Below, piece by piece: positions 42,360 to 53,628 of a stretch of DNA of 64,000 bases; the first letter of the stretch is position 1, and each line of letters begins with the position of its first letter. This DNA comes from Paramyrothecium sp. XJ0827 (Eukaryota > Ascomycota > Sordariomycetes > Hypocreales > Stachybotryaceae): assembly GCA_020881915.1 (NCBI GenBank), contig JAJFPB010000003.1, positions 5,332,001 through 5,396,000 on the forward strand, read 5' to 3'. Both the position numbers and the translations under genes were made by a program. The notes below the pieces were generated by a model. That model had not been told where the DNA came from and did not search any database. It saw only the letters and a program-made list of their open reading frames with translations.

Positions 42360-44959
42360 ATGACGGTAGACCCGAACCAAAAGCCTGCGCTGGAACCACC
42401 CAAGGGCCTGGAGTCCAACTTCATCAATCCGCCCAGCCTTATGCCAGCCGTCTTTGTGACGGCGGCCCTGGTCTACCTTGTCGCAACGGCATCGGTGTTG
42501 GCCCGCCTGTTCGTCAAAGCGCGCATCGTGGGTCAACACAATGTCGAGGACTATCTCAGCTACTTTGCCTGGGCCGGACTGATGACTTACACGTCTGTGA
42601 TGGTCTACGTCGAAAACTACGGCCTCGCACGCCACATGTGGGACATACCCGCTGCCAAGGTCCCACATATGCTATACTACGTAAACATCCTTTACTGCTT
42701 GTACAGCCCGACCACGGCGGCTGCCAAATTGTCAGCTCTATTTCAGATCAAGCGCATCTTTGCAGTATCCAAGCAGAATCGTGTCTGGTGGGTGGTGGTT
42801 GTGTCAATTGTGGCAAATGCCATTGTCTATCTGGCGTTATTCCTGTGCTACGTCTTTCAGTGCTGGCCTCGTGAGAAAATCTGGGACATCACGGGGCTTG
42901 TAGAGGGAAAGTGCATCGACGGCAACTCATCGAATCTGGCCGCGGGTATCCTCAATCTGATCTCGGACGTGGAGGCACTGCTGCTGCCACTATGGGCAAT
43001 ATGGCACCTGCAAATGCCCATCAAGCGCAAGCTGAGCATGTATGCCGTCTTCGGCATTGGCTCTGTGTAAGTCCACGGACCCGTCTCTTCCTCGAATCTG
43101 ATTCTTGTGCTAATCTAATGGCGATATACAGAGCATGCGGTATCGGCATTGGCGGCATTTACGTACGAGTCCTGGTCCTCCGAAGCCCCGATTTTAGCTG
43201 GCTGGGTACCAAACTCGCGATCCTTGTCATTGCGGAAATCGCCGTCGTCATCATGGTGGGATGCACACCTGTTATGCCGCGACTGTATATATTCCTCCGC
43301 GGAACAGACCGTGCGGGAGTGAAATCATGGGACAAGGAAGGCCTTCGAACAATCGGCGGCAGTGGGCCCCCAATGGGGGAAAAGTCGTCCCGCATGGGAA
43401 GCTCTTTTGCAAGCTCGCTGAGCAAGTATCTGGGCCCCGGTGCCTCAACTGGCATGACGACTCTGGGTTCGCGCGTGAGTATGGAGGAGGACCGAATCGA
43501 GCTCAATTCTTATGCCGACTCGAAAGGTATTCGAAAGACCGTTGACATAGACCAGGAGTCTGTTGCCAACGAACACGCACTTCAGTCCTACCCACCTAGG
43601 GCTTTCGTTCTATCCGATTCCAAGCACAATCATGTGCAGTCCCACGTAGTGGCGATCAGGCCGGAATCACAACGCTCAGTCATTTTCAAAAGTTTCGCAA
43701 GCCCTGGCACTGTGAACGCGCGTTATTGGTGGGACACCACTGGACGCGACATTGCCAATATGATGGAGGCAGCCATATATCCAGAGGCCACGCAAGTTGC
43801 TTTCCTTGCATACTACCGGGACTTTGTATGCCCCCTTCTGGGCAGCCCTCCCAATATCAATGACCCCAACCAGGCCAAAAGTTGGACATGGGATGGATCA
43901 ACACATGAGTATAGCTTCGAGCTCAAAAAGGGGGAGACTGACCGGCCCGAGGTGCGCTTTGCGCTTGATGCCAGCCCTCTGCGTCCCATTTGCCCTGAAA
44001 ATCCTCTCAGCACGCGGAATACAGATGCGCTTGTAGAGACGTTCGCAGCGCGGACATCTGGATTTGATGACACGTGGTACAAGGCGCTTAAGCGGTCCTT
44101 CGACTACTCTCATCTGACGCCCAAGGATCAACGCCGATTAGCGAAGGAGGCAGGCCACCTGACGCCCATTCTGATAGGATACGATATTTCGCGGAAGCTC
44201 GAGTCTCCTACGGCACTGCCTGTCTTGGGTAAAGCTTACTTCCTGCCGTGCTTTGCCGCGGCCGCTCGGGGAATCACACGGTTTGCAGCTATCTGCGACT
44301 CTATCCGTAGCCTGCCTGGCATCGAAAGACAGCCCAACATTCTGTCGGCCCTTCAACTTATTGAGGAGTATCTCGCCAGCAAGCCCATTCAATGGGCGGA
44401 TGGCGCCCGATTTCTCGGGACCGACTTCGTGTCCCCTGATCGCGCCCGACTTAAGATTTACCTGCGATGCCCCAGCGCCGACTTTGACGACATCTGGGAC
44501 TACTTTTCTCTCAATGGGCGCATTCCAGGGTTCAGAGGAGACAAGGAAATATACCGTGACTTTGTGAATGCCCTGGGTGGTGTGTCGTCGCGCAAATTTG
44601 GACACGGCGGCAGCGACAACAATGGCATGGAGACGGGAAGCCGCCGCAAGCTGACAACAATCTACTTTTCACTGGACAGCAGGTACCCCGTGCCTTCGCC
44701 CAAGGTTGCCTTTTGCGCACGCAATTTCGCAGCTAGCGACGCCGCTGTCGCGCGTGGGCTGGGCGCCTGGTTGGCGAAGCACGGCTGGGGCGATGGCAAG
44801 TCCATCGGGAATCAGGTAGCGGGCTCATTCACACATCGGCCACTCTGCGAGAAGGCCGGCATCTTCACCTTTATCGGCTTGGCGCGAAAGGATCCCGCAA
44901 AGCCTGATTTAAGCATTCAGACTTACCTGTGTCCTGAGTTGTACGAGAGTCCGAGGTAA
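42360..44959 (+). CDS. Pth11/rhodopsin-like membrane domain fused to DMATS prenyltransferase
   Basis: An 844-residue protein in two exons, 42360-43066 and 43132-44959. Residues about 30-290 hold seven hydrophobic helices of the fungal Pth11/rhodopsin-like integral membrane domain. Examples are MPAVFVTAALVYLVATASVL, VWWVVVVSIVANAIVYLALF and LAILVIAEIAVVIMVGC. A polar tail follows (about 295-378), including RIELNSYADSKGIRKTVDID, which resembles the normal C-terminal tail of such proteins. From about 425 to 844 comes a complete aromatic (DMATS-type) prenyltransferase: NARYWWDTTGRDIANMMEAA, HEYSFELKKG, LGKAYFLP, RARLKIYLRCP and KVAFCARNFA. No stop, intron or convincing separate start separates the halves; both are in one exon. 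Such enzymes attach dimethylallyl groups to aromatic substrates and are normally soluble. It converges on a flavin monooxygenase gene. Confidence 0.82.
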
Positions 44960-45217
44960 GCCAGGTGTCTGAAAACCTGGCAGGTCTTTTTTTACGTTAT
45001 TGTCTCGCAAAGCGAGCAGGTCCTGATGATACAGTGACATGCTGGCATAGCATCATATAGTTGATTCTGGTATTCTGCGAATGTATACAGCCGAATCATT
45101 TTGTTTGCTCGATTTAGTCATTGACCTACTCCGCGTTGTGGCCCATCATCTTCGTCATTTTCAAAGACGTGAACGCATGACACGTATATAAACGCGATAT
45201 ATTGTCTCAAAACGCCA

Positions 45218-46620
45218 TCAGTTCGGCCCAAAACGCTGCTCCCATACCCTAGCCCCATCACTGCTTGCGTCATAGCCCCAAAGCCACTCTTGAAATTCTC
45301 GGTTCGCAAGCTCATCCGGAGACGCACCAATAGACGCGGAGGCCAGTTTCTCGTCCCGCTGCTGCTGCTCAGGCCCATCGCGCATGTAATACATCTCTTT
45401 CCTCGCTAGCGTGCGCTCCTTTACCTTGTCTACTCTGGGCTTCCTCACTGATTGAAACAACTCGAGTGCTTCCAGTATCTGAGTCTTGTCCGATGTCCGG
45501 GCAAAGATGGATCCCAGAACGGCAGCATCCTCAAAGGCCTGTGCGGCGCCTTGAGCTAAATAAGGTGGCATGCCGTGTGCCGCATCGCCGATGAGGCAGA
45601 ACTTGCCTCCATCTTGGTGTGTCCAGGTTCGGACTTCGTTGATGCGCAGCATGTTCCACTTGGTGCAACGAGATGTGCCTGGCACCTCCAGCAAAGCCCG
45701 CAAGGCTGGGTCCCAGCCATCAAAGGTGCGCGCCAGCTCGTCCAACTCCACAGACTGCGGGCCAAGCGTGATGTCTGCAGACTCCTCCGTATCTTCCTTC
45801 CGGATCAGAACGACATTCAAGATGTCATTATTATTCAACAAGTACGACACAACGTGTGCATCGGGCCCCATCCACAAGTTTACGCTCCCGGGCCGCATCA
45901 GATGCGACGATGGATGGCTTGTATCGGCACGAATGTCATTGCGTGGGACCGCGATGCGATAGACGACGTCGCCTGTAGGAACTGGAAGATCCGTCCGCCC
46001 GAGCAGTATACTTCGACACACCGAGCGCTCACCGTCGGCACCAAGTATTACGTCTGCATCAACGCGCTCTCCGCTTGCAAGAAGCACGGCCGTCTCGACG
46101 CTGGAGAGGACAAGCTCGGTGACATTGCAATCAAGCCGAATGCACACGCCACGTGCGTTGGCTGCCGAGACAAGCGCTGCCACCAGATCTGCGCGATGGA
46201 CAAAAATGTAAGGTGCCTTGTACGTCTCCTCTATGAACGATGCTGGCGGCAGAAGACGCGACAGAAAGGCCCCGTTGTGCCAGGTCAAAAAGCCACCCTC
46301 ATCGGGCTTGTATGCATGCGCGAGCACGTCGTCAAGGACACCCCACGCATGCAGGAGACGGGTGGCGTTGGGGGACAGTTGAATTCCGGCACCGATCTAC
46401 ATGCATTCCGCACTCAGAATCAGTTGCATGTCTTTATTCAGAGGTAAAGGCATCACTTGCTTACCTGTTGAATAAGAGGCATACGCTCCAAGACTGTCAC
46501 GCGGTGGCCGGCTTGGTTAAGCGCCAGTGCAGAGGCTAGGCCAGCAAGGCCGCCGCCTACGATCAGGACATGAAATGGTAGTGGCTGCTGGGTACTTTCA
46601 GTGTTCTTGGGAGATGACAT
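45218..46620 (-). CDS. FAD-dependent monooxygenase (salicylate hydroxylase-like)
   Basis: Group A flavoprotein monooxygenase, 444 residues, in exons 46620-46465 and 46396-45218 (phase 0). Residues about 16-45 form the Rossmann motif (HVLIVGGGLAGLASALALNQ). IGAGIQLSPNATRLL begins exon 2, ILGADGERSVCRSIL is the DG motif and CLIGDAAHGMPPYLAQGAAQ is the GD motif with the flavin pocket. All family landmarks are present and the length is normal. It should hydroxylate an aromatic or enolic substrate with NAD(P)H and oxygen. It converges on the prenyltransferase fusion with a 258-base gap, so the two could act on one compound, but no shared regulatory motif was seen. Confidence 0.92.
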
Positions 46621-47209
46621 TGTGAGATGGTATGTGTGTATAATGCTAGTGAATTACTCGAAGAGGTAGGACGCATGGAGACAAGCACCGGCTTTTCTAA
46701 GGTAATGTAGGCCAGGATATCTATTCTTTCCTTCGAGTACGTTCAAGTACCGAGTAAGTAACCGATACATGGTAAGCTGATTACGCACAATGCTACGCTG
46801 CTTACTCGTGGGGGCATGAGCACGTTGCTACGTTGATGTGAGACCTGATAGGTCACAATCCATACGGGCATTCGATCGCCAAAGTACCCAAACCCGAGTA
46901 GCACGAGATTTGTGGTAAATCGAAGTATAGGAATATGGACAGTATTCTGTTGCGGGTGCAAAGATTCTCTGGGGGGGTTTCCTGGCACTTCTTAATCGAG
47001 TGTTTAATGGGTTCTCAAATGGTGTTTACATGGCCTGCATGTCACTCGCAGGCGAGTATGGGACCCCACTTGGCGAGTCACCAAAAGAGTGAAAGGCAGG
47101 CATTGGTGGGCTCTACAAGTCCACTAGTTGGTCATACAGAGCTTTCCGCAACCTGGCTTTTCGTCATGAGCTCGTCATGAGCTAATTCCGCAATTCTTCA
47201 TAGAACTCC
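46621..47209. other. Intergenic, no gene seen
   Basis: This is the upstream flank of the monooxygenase gene. No features stand out. Confidence 0.35.
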
Positions 47210-47440
47210 GCCATCTTCAATCCGTTGGTGGATCTTGCTCAAGCTTGCTCTACTGGCTGATGGCAAGAGGTTCTTTGGGCCTGCATGTGTTGTAAAACAC
47301 CACCAGTGCGAACTAGGAGATCTCCAGCGTGCGCTTCACCGACTACAACTTGGCAAACACCAGGCTTTAAGGCGCCTGGTCAAGCTACAATAAATGAAAG
47401 ACAGCCTAATTCCTTTCCCACAAGGCTAGAGCTTAGCAAT
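47210..47440 (+). pseudogene. Relic copy of the 36.4 kb SDR gene
   Basis: The DNA aligns by eye with the intact SDR around 36,840-37,050. Shared blocks include GACTACAACTT (47341 versus 36957) and a GCCTGGTCAAGCTAC block against CTTGGTCAGGCTAC. CATGTGTTGT aligns with CGCGTGTTGT, and the AAAGAC-GCC-AAATCC stretch also aligns. Only the middle of the gene (GxxARVVNLTSAG through YGQAKTAQ) survives. Frames are broken by small indels and stops. It is a degenerate partial duplicate with no coding capacity. Confidence 0.65.
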
Positions 47441-47580
47441 TGGTAGGCATCTATTGCTGAGTCGCCTTATTGGAATCACAGGCAGAGCATACTCGAACCA
47501 CTAATTCGACTCAGACAACTAGGACTGTGGTGGCAAACAATATGGATCTTTATCATACATGACGTTTATTATTTCCGCTA

Positions 47581-50500
47581 CTAACGATACAGCCTGCCAG
47601 TCTTCAGTCGCTCTGCGTTATCGTGCTTCATACCAAGTGCGATCTTCCCAACCTCAGCATCAGCTTTCACATCCTGCATCATGACTTCTGTCATGCCCAA
47701 TGCCCTGGCTCTTTCGCTGCCGCTCATTGCTCCGTTCAGCTTTGTCTTGGGAAGTTTGAGGTACCGACTGTTTCTCGCCGCCGTGCTAACGTAGCCAAGC
47801 ACATCAGGGGCAACAAGTCGAGACTCAACGATGACACTGGTGCCACCTACAAGCAGGAGAATAGCAGCGCAGGTAAATACAACCGCTAGCCACTTGTAAT
47901 TCACCACAAAGATAGGTTCGCCCGTATATACGTGCCTTGCCGTCGTGTCGACGAAGAGGGGCTGTACATCCCAGCTCAAATCTTCTTTGGACACGTAGAC
48001 AGGATGCATGTCGATGCATTCGGGACAATACCCTAGACTGGTCCAGGTGTTGAACAAATGTCCCATGCGCCATGCAAAGGTCTCCATATCGCTCTCTTCC
48101 TTGATCTGGGTGAAGTTGGCTTCCCAAACGGAGCCATCCTCAGTCGTACCATCTTGGACGTATCGTTCGGCTGTTTAATGTTAGTCCAGTTTCGAGAGGT
48201 ACAAGAGATGTAGCAAGGCCACTTACTAGGAGTGTAAGAGAAAGAGTTCATCCAAGGATTTCCTCCTTGTGCCCACTCTAAAGAGAAATCATATAAGGGG
48301 GTGTACCAGGCCTTGTCAATCTGATCCTCTTCGAGCCATTGGATACCAATCTCTTCCGTTCCAGAACCCGATTTTTTGTTTTGAATACCGCACGAATATG
48401 TAGTGTTGCTATCACTCGTATCAAGGCTGCATAGAATTGGGGCTTCAGCAAACTTTTGTGAAAATTCGCATTCGGTGTAAATATAGTCCCACTCGTAAGA
48501 CTGTCTCTCGAGCTCGTCGTAGCCTGGATAGCTGTTGTTGCCATTTAGGCTAATCGTGGTGCTTTGGGCATATGATAACTTGTGTATCGGGGGAAATGTG
48601 GCATTCGAAGAAATGTTTAGACCCAGCCCAAGTGTGAAGGAGAGGGACCACGACAGGAGAGGCAAATCCTTTCCTTTTATCCTTTGCCAATCGTGACAAG
48701 ATCTGAATTCAAACAATGAAGTATTCAAAGAAAATTCCAGCGTCTCAGAAATGGGTTGAGAAACTGCGGCTGTGTACGTCAGGCTTGCTCTTGGAGGTGG
48801 CAGCCCTACAGGAACACCATAGAAGCCCCCCTCGGTGTCAGAAATGAATGGGTGGTTATATCGGTCTTGACCGGTCTTGTCTTCAGTGAGATCATATGCC
48901 ATTAAAGCACCGATGTACGACACAGAGATGGTTCGCAGCCGACTTTGAAATGTGGCGTCGTCCGTTTCGTAGTCTCCTGGAGCCAACATCAAGCTGCTAC
49001 CGTACTGTTTGAGGTAGCTGACAGTGACGTTATCAGTCAATTCACTTCTTTTGAGTGTATACACCCACTGTAACCCTTGAGAGCCCACTGGCGACAGACA
49101 CCAAATCAAGAACATAAACAAGGCAAGAAGATTCAGCCTTCTTAGAACGAAGGGTTGCTTGACAGCGCTGGCAAAGGAATTACTTCCCACCAATTGTTCC
49201 AGCTCCATTAGCTTAATGCCTCGCTCAACCTTGTACGTTGCCCAGGTCTTGAATGCTTGGGCGGTGACGGCGGCAAATATGATGGGCCAGGCAGATATGG
49301 CAATTTTGATTGACGTTTGGAGTCTTCCCCAGCTGGAAGCCACCAGCTTGCCATCAGCGCAAGCAATAAAAACAGCGAGGACTATCATCATTAGTCTTCA
49401 GGCCGCATATTAAGGATTATCGGGTAGTGACTTAAGAAGAGAAGAGGAAGAATGACGCTAAGGCTGGCCATGAGGTAGAAGGAAATGTCGGCCCAGTGCC
49501 GTCGTAAAGACCTGGTTTTGGTGTGTTGTTCTACCTTCTCGTCGATAGCCTGCATTTCCTTTTGTGTAATTCTGTATGTGATCTTCCCTTTGTTATCGTC
49601 ATGTCTCTCGTTGGGAGGATTATCTTCGCCGATCTCAGTGTTCCCTTTTGCCATATGGGCTGGACGACGTGGTGTTTGTGAGGTTGTGAGGGCCGCAGAA
49701 GCGACTGCAGTGCCAATATTCATAGCAATCTGGTCCGTTTTGCCTTGAAAAACGTTAGCACAAGTTAAATGTGGTGGAATAATAACGTTACTGACTTTCA
49801 CTGCCAACTGCACTAGTGTGTTCGGTGTCATGAGCATCGTGAACACTTGCAGTCTCGTCCCCATGCCCGTCGTGGACGGAGTCTTTATCCTCAGGGTCAT
49901 GGTGATCATCGTCCGATAGATCGCTGTCCATGACTTCATCCTCATGTTCGAAGACGGGGAAACTGATGGCCGTAGAGGCCATGCCATTCGCAAGACCCCG
50001 CAACAAAGTAGTTTTAAATCGCTGCCTCCTCTTATGTTTGACGAAATTTTGTTGGGCATGGAGTGCTTCTTCAGTGCACAGGGTCGACTTGACCGACTTA
50101 GAACCAGTGTTGGGAGTATCTCTTGTCTCCTCAGACTGCGAATCGGACACTGCTTCCTTCTCGGTATTGGTCACGGGTTTGGTTGTGTCCACTTCCGTAC
50201 TTGAATTTGGTTTGAGTGTATTTTGTGCAAGCGGTGCTTGTGCCTTCTTTTGCTTAGCTTTTGCAGTACTTGCTTGAGATCTAGAGACGGTGGATTGTGT
50301 GGACAATGCTACAGAAGGTGATCCATTCGGTATTCGCCGTTTGACCCGTTTCAAAGTCCCGTCCGGCATGCGCACTGTGATAACTTTGTACTCAGTACCG
50401 TCCGCAGAGACCACAGTTTGAGGTTTCTTAGTAGCATTTGTTTGAACCGCAGGGGAATTAGACTTCTCAGGGACCTGTTGGCCCTCGGCCGATGCGGGGG

Positions 50501-50591
50501 TTCTCCTGTTTTCCATTGGAGTTGAAGTGACCATGAGAGATTCGTAGTGCCGTTGCGCTGATACCGTTCTCATGCAAAACTGCGTCTCCAT
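47581..50591 (-). CDS. Large multi-pass membrane protein with shared N-terminal module
   Basis: A 950-residue protein of unknown function. Exons: 50591-49796, 49743-49432, 49381-48227, 48170-47581; all phases agree, though two donors (GTCAGT, GTCACT) are weak. Residues about 60-90 hold a module, ADGTEYKVITVRMPDG then TLKRVKRRI, which recurs in the divergent neighbour. An acidic His/Asp-rich stretch (about 225-265) follows. Helices lie at FYLMASLSVILPLLFLILAV, AISAWPIIFAAVTAQAF and LLALFMFLIWCLSP. Then comes a roughly 400-residue, probably extracellular, domain with several N-x-S/T sites and paired cysteines. A last helix reads WLAVVFTCAAILLLVGG and is followed by a short cytosolic tail. Start could be the ATG at 50534. 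The membrane part resembles widespread uncharacterised fungal membrane proteins. Confidence 0.75.
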
Positions 50592-51235
50592 GCCCGTTGA
50601 GTTGGAGGAATGTACTCAGCCTTTGTATGTGGACTTTGCAAAACTAGCACCTTCGTAGTGGATCTTTGTGTAAACCACCGCGATTCCGTCGTTCTCTCCT
50701 ATACAGCGATTGGCCATCTGTGCTCGGAGAACTTGCTCCCTGGTGAAGCTTTGAGCTCTAACAGGAACACCCGTTCCAGACCAATAGTTGATCGGCATGA
50801 GTACTCTATCTGGTAAAGATGCATGGCTGGCTTGGAAGCTAGAGTCCAATTTGTCAACGCCACTGAACTCAATGTCTCATTTGGGCTTTCATGGCAACGG
50901 CCTAACCTGTTTAAGCACCTCAATCTAGAGAGGTCTAGGATTAGCTGCTTGTGGTAGCTCACTAATGCTGTTAGATCCATCTTGTCGCCAGTCTCGACCT
51001 AAACGTCTGAGATTTCGGCGTCAATAAAGCGCCTTAGACTTGACTCGAGCCTGTTCAGTGGTTCTATTGCGCTCGGGTCCCAGCAGTGCTGACCATGATG
51101 GGCCCGTCCTACCATACCGATCTTAGGAGGGTATAAGGGTCGTGATACCCACCTTGCGCGAAAAACAGCACGCCTAGAAATCATAGAGTCTTGGTCATCA
51201 TTTTATCTCTCAGTCGAAAACAAAGTCACGCAGTC
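50592..51235. promoter_or_regulatory. Shared promoter of the divergent pair
   Basis: These 644 bases lie between two genes that share an N-terminal module and are transcribed away from each other. No gene was seen. The arrangement suggests coordinated expression. Confidence 0.4.
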
Positions 51236-52744
51236 ATGTCGGCATCGGCAGCAGTCATAAAGCCACAATCAGCGCCTACCGGGCCTGTTGCCGCGGAAGC
51301 TGCTACTTGTAAGCCTATCAAGACATCACAAATCGTCAAAACCGCCAACGGACTTTTTGAACTCATCACCTTGACATACTCGGATGGGAGTGTGAAGAAG
51401 TACAAGAAGCGCATAGAGCAGAACAGCCAGCCAGGTCAAAGTCCTCAAAGACCGGAACAGAAGAATGGCTTTGAGAACAAAGGAGTGACAGAACCAGCTG
51501 CTTCTACTCCCATTAATACAGATAGATCTCTCACAGCTGGTCACAATGACCTCACTACCTCGGAGAAATCCATTGCTGCAGTTGAGACTGTTCTCGCGGC
51601 AGAGCGTGCACCCCTTGGTGCAACTGTTGCCGACCATCCCAAGGCTGCAGTACAAGCAGTGCTTGGAAACGAAATAAAGAAAGACATTACGTCGCCTCCA
51701 CAAATCTCGGGGACCTTGGAAAAGATAGCCAACGCCATGACCGTCACTACCGGTGGTATTGTCCAAAGTGCGGAGGCCACCGCTAAGCTGGCTACCAGCT
51801 TAGTGGACACGCAGATAAAAATTACCAAAATGCTAAATGGCGAGCCGGTTCCCGTTACGAACACTACAGCAACACCCACCACTGCCGCGACTTTTGCTCA
51901 AACTACAGCTCCCTTGTCAATTGCGAGCTCAAGTGCTATTAGTACGGCAGTTCCCACCCAGGCTGCGACAGTTGCTGCAACTGCCAATTCTAATTCAATA
52001 TCTTCGGCGGATGTATCTGGGCCCGGGGTCGCTGTCGGAACACCTATCATTTTAGAGTGTTTGAATCGTAATGTGGATGCTATTACAGGATCTGTCAACA
52101 GAATACATACCAGCAGCGGGGCGCCTACCTCCGCGGGCTTGTACAGCATGAATAACGCCATTGGTAACTCAACTGTGGCAAATCCAGGAGCTAGCATGCA
52201 AAATATTGGGCAACCTGCTATCGGTCATGATTTCACCCAAAAGGAGCCGGCGAACGAAGCAGCTCATTCATCCACTGGTCAGGACGAACTTGTTTCCGGG
52301 GACTCTGACGCAGACAGCGCTGATGGGAGCGTGAAGGACATTGACGATGTCCCCGATTACAAAAGCGATGGTGATCGCGACGACGAAGGAAGAAGCCAAG
52401 AGGACGAGGGGAGCCAAGAGGCGGGTGAAAATCATCATGATCCAGACTTTGACGACATAGAGTCAGTGAATGATCTTGATGACATTCCGGAACACGAGGA
52501 TGCTGAAATCCTCAAAGAAGGCCAGGATCAGGAGAACAATGGAGAAGACGTGGAAGAATGGCAGTCAGGCGACGAGGACTATGTTTCTTTAGATGAGGAA
52601 GAGGATATGGACACTGAGGAAGTTGAAAATGACACTTCCATTGACGATGCAGATGAGCAAGAGGACGATGAACAGGTTGATAGCGAAGACGAACTCGATG
52701 GTGATGCCGAGTCAGATCTCGATGGGGAGCAGGATGACTACTAG
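51236..52744 (+). CDS. Acidic low-complexity protein with shared N-terminal module
   Basis: A 502-residue single-exon protein; no known family recognised. Residues about 30-60 carry the module KTANGLFELITLTYSDG then SVKKYKKRI, matching the module of the divergent membrane-protein gene. The middle is rich in Ala, Thr, Ser and Val and has an amphipathic-looking stretch, KIANAMTVTTGGIVQSAEAT. The last 150 residues are extremely acidic (Asp/Glu-rich, with DIDDVPDYKSDGD-type sequence) and probably disordered. No signal peptide or membrane helix is seen. The upstream TTG-initiated extension was rejected for the ATG at 51236. The shared module and divergent layout suggest that the two products act together. 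Confidence 0.72.
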   Translation: MSASAAVIKPQSAPTGPVAAEAATCKPIKTSQIVKTANGLFELITLTYSDGSVKKYKKRIEQNSQPGQSPQRPEQKNGFENKGVTEPAASTPINTDRSLTAGHNDLTTSEKSIAAVETVLAAERAPLGATVADHPKAAVQAVLGNEIKKDITSPPQISGTLEKIANAMTVTTGGIVQSAEATAKLATSLVDTQIKITKMLNGEPVPVTNTTATPTTAATFAQTTAPLSIASSSAISTAVPTQAATVAATANSNSISSADVSGPGVAVGTPIILECLNRNVDAITGSVNRIHTSSGAPTSAGLYSMNNAIGNSTVANPGASMQNIGQPAIGHDFTQKEPANEAAHSSTGQDELVSGDSDADSADGSVKDIDDVPDYKSDGDRDDEGRSQEDEGSQEAGENHHDPDFDDIESVNDLDDIPEHEDAEILKEGQDQENNGEDVEEWQSGDEDYVSLDEEEDMDTEEVENDTSIDDADEQEDDEQVDSEDELDGDAESDLDGEQDDY

Positions 52745-53161
52745 CTAGCGTCCTTGGAGAAATCATTGCCATGCATTCGGCACGGCAAGCTATGGCTTTC
52801 ATGTTTATGCAATTGGCTAAGCTCTTACAAATGTGCACGAAGCCTATACTCGCACATCCTGATGTTCAATGTCGGCGTCGTTGATAAATCCGGAACTGCG
52901 ATCAAGTTGACAAAGTCAACAAAATAGTATGGACGACTCAATTGACTCGTTCGCTTTAACAAAACTCTCTCTATATTGAAGAATGTGTTTAGACGCTCCT
53001 CTTCTAGCAAACAAAAATTCCAGGTGAAGAAACAATGTTTCTTTCCACAATGTAAAGAATAGAACGTAACCACTCTCTTGCCACACGACACCGCCCCTCA
53101 AATGCCTTGCCATCGTTCTCCATAGCCTATGTTGCCATTTCAATAGCCAGTCTTACACCGT
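52745..53161. other. Convergent intergenic region
   Basis: This holds the 3' flanks of the acidic protein and the six-cysteine protein. Nothing else was seen. Confidence 0.4.
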
Positions 53162-53628
53162 CTAGCATGATCCCTTGTTGGGGTCAACGCTTCAGGATGT
53201 CAGCATGTGTTTGTGGCCAATAATCTAAGAGTTTGATGGACTTACCGATATTTCCAGTTACCATAGGTCTTCTCTCCACCCTTGTCACAGTGGGCGATCT
53301 GCTTCTTCAAGCCGTCATAGCACTCAGCCGCGCCAAGGTAGCGCGTTTTGCCGGCATTCGGGCCCCGAAGGCCGATCGTAACCTTGATACTCTTGTTGCC
53401 AGAAAGGTTATAGCACTTGGTATAGTCCTTGCCCCTGGGATATGTGCCCTTGAAGTATCCGTTGCAGGCGTCCCGGACGCGGTTGAAAGCCTCGTCACGC
53501 TGATTACCGTACTTCTCGCCGGTTGCGAAGCAAGCTCGCTTCTCAATTTGGGAATCAATCGGTCCAGGGTGCGCCGCAGCGAAGCCAAGGGAGGCGACGG
53601 CAACTAGAAGAAGAGAAGAGAATTGCAT
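53162..53628 (-). CDS. Small secreted six-cysteine protein
   Basis: A 136-residue preproprotein in two exons, 53628-53246 and 53189-53162. Residues 1-19 form a signal peptide (MQFSSLLLVAVASLGFAAA). A short propeptide ends in the Kex2-type site EKR before ACFATG, giving a mature chain of about 105 residues. Six cysteines are seen in CFAT, ACNG, KCYN, ECYD, HCDK and the final GSC. The last comes from the 28-base second exon and completes three possible disulfides, which supports the splice. The mature part is basic and glycine-rich. A TATATAAG lies about 115 bases upstream. I recognise no exact family; it could be an effector-like or antimicrobial protein. Confidence 0.78.
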
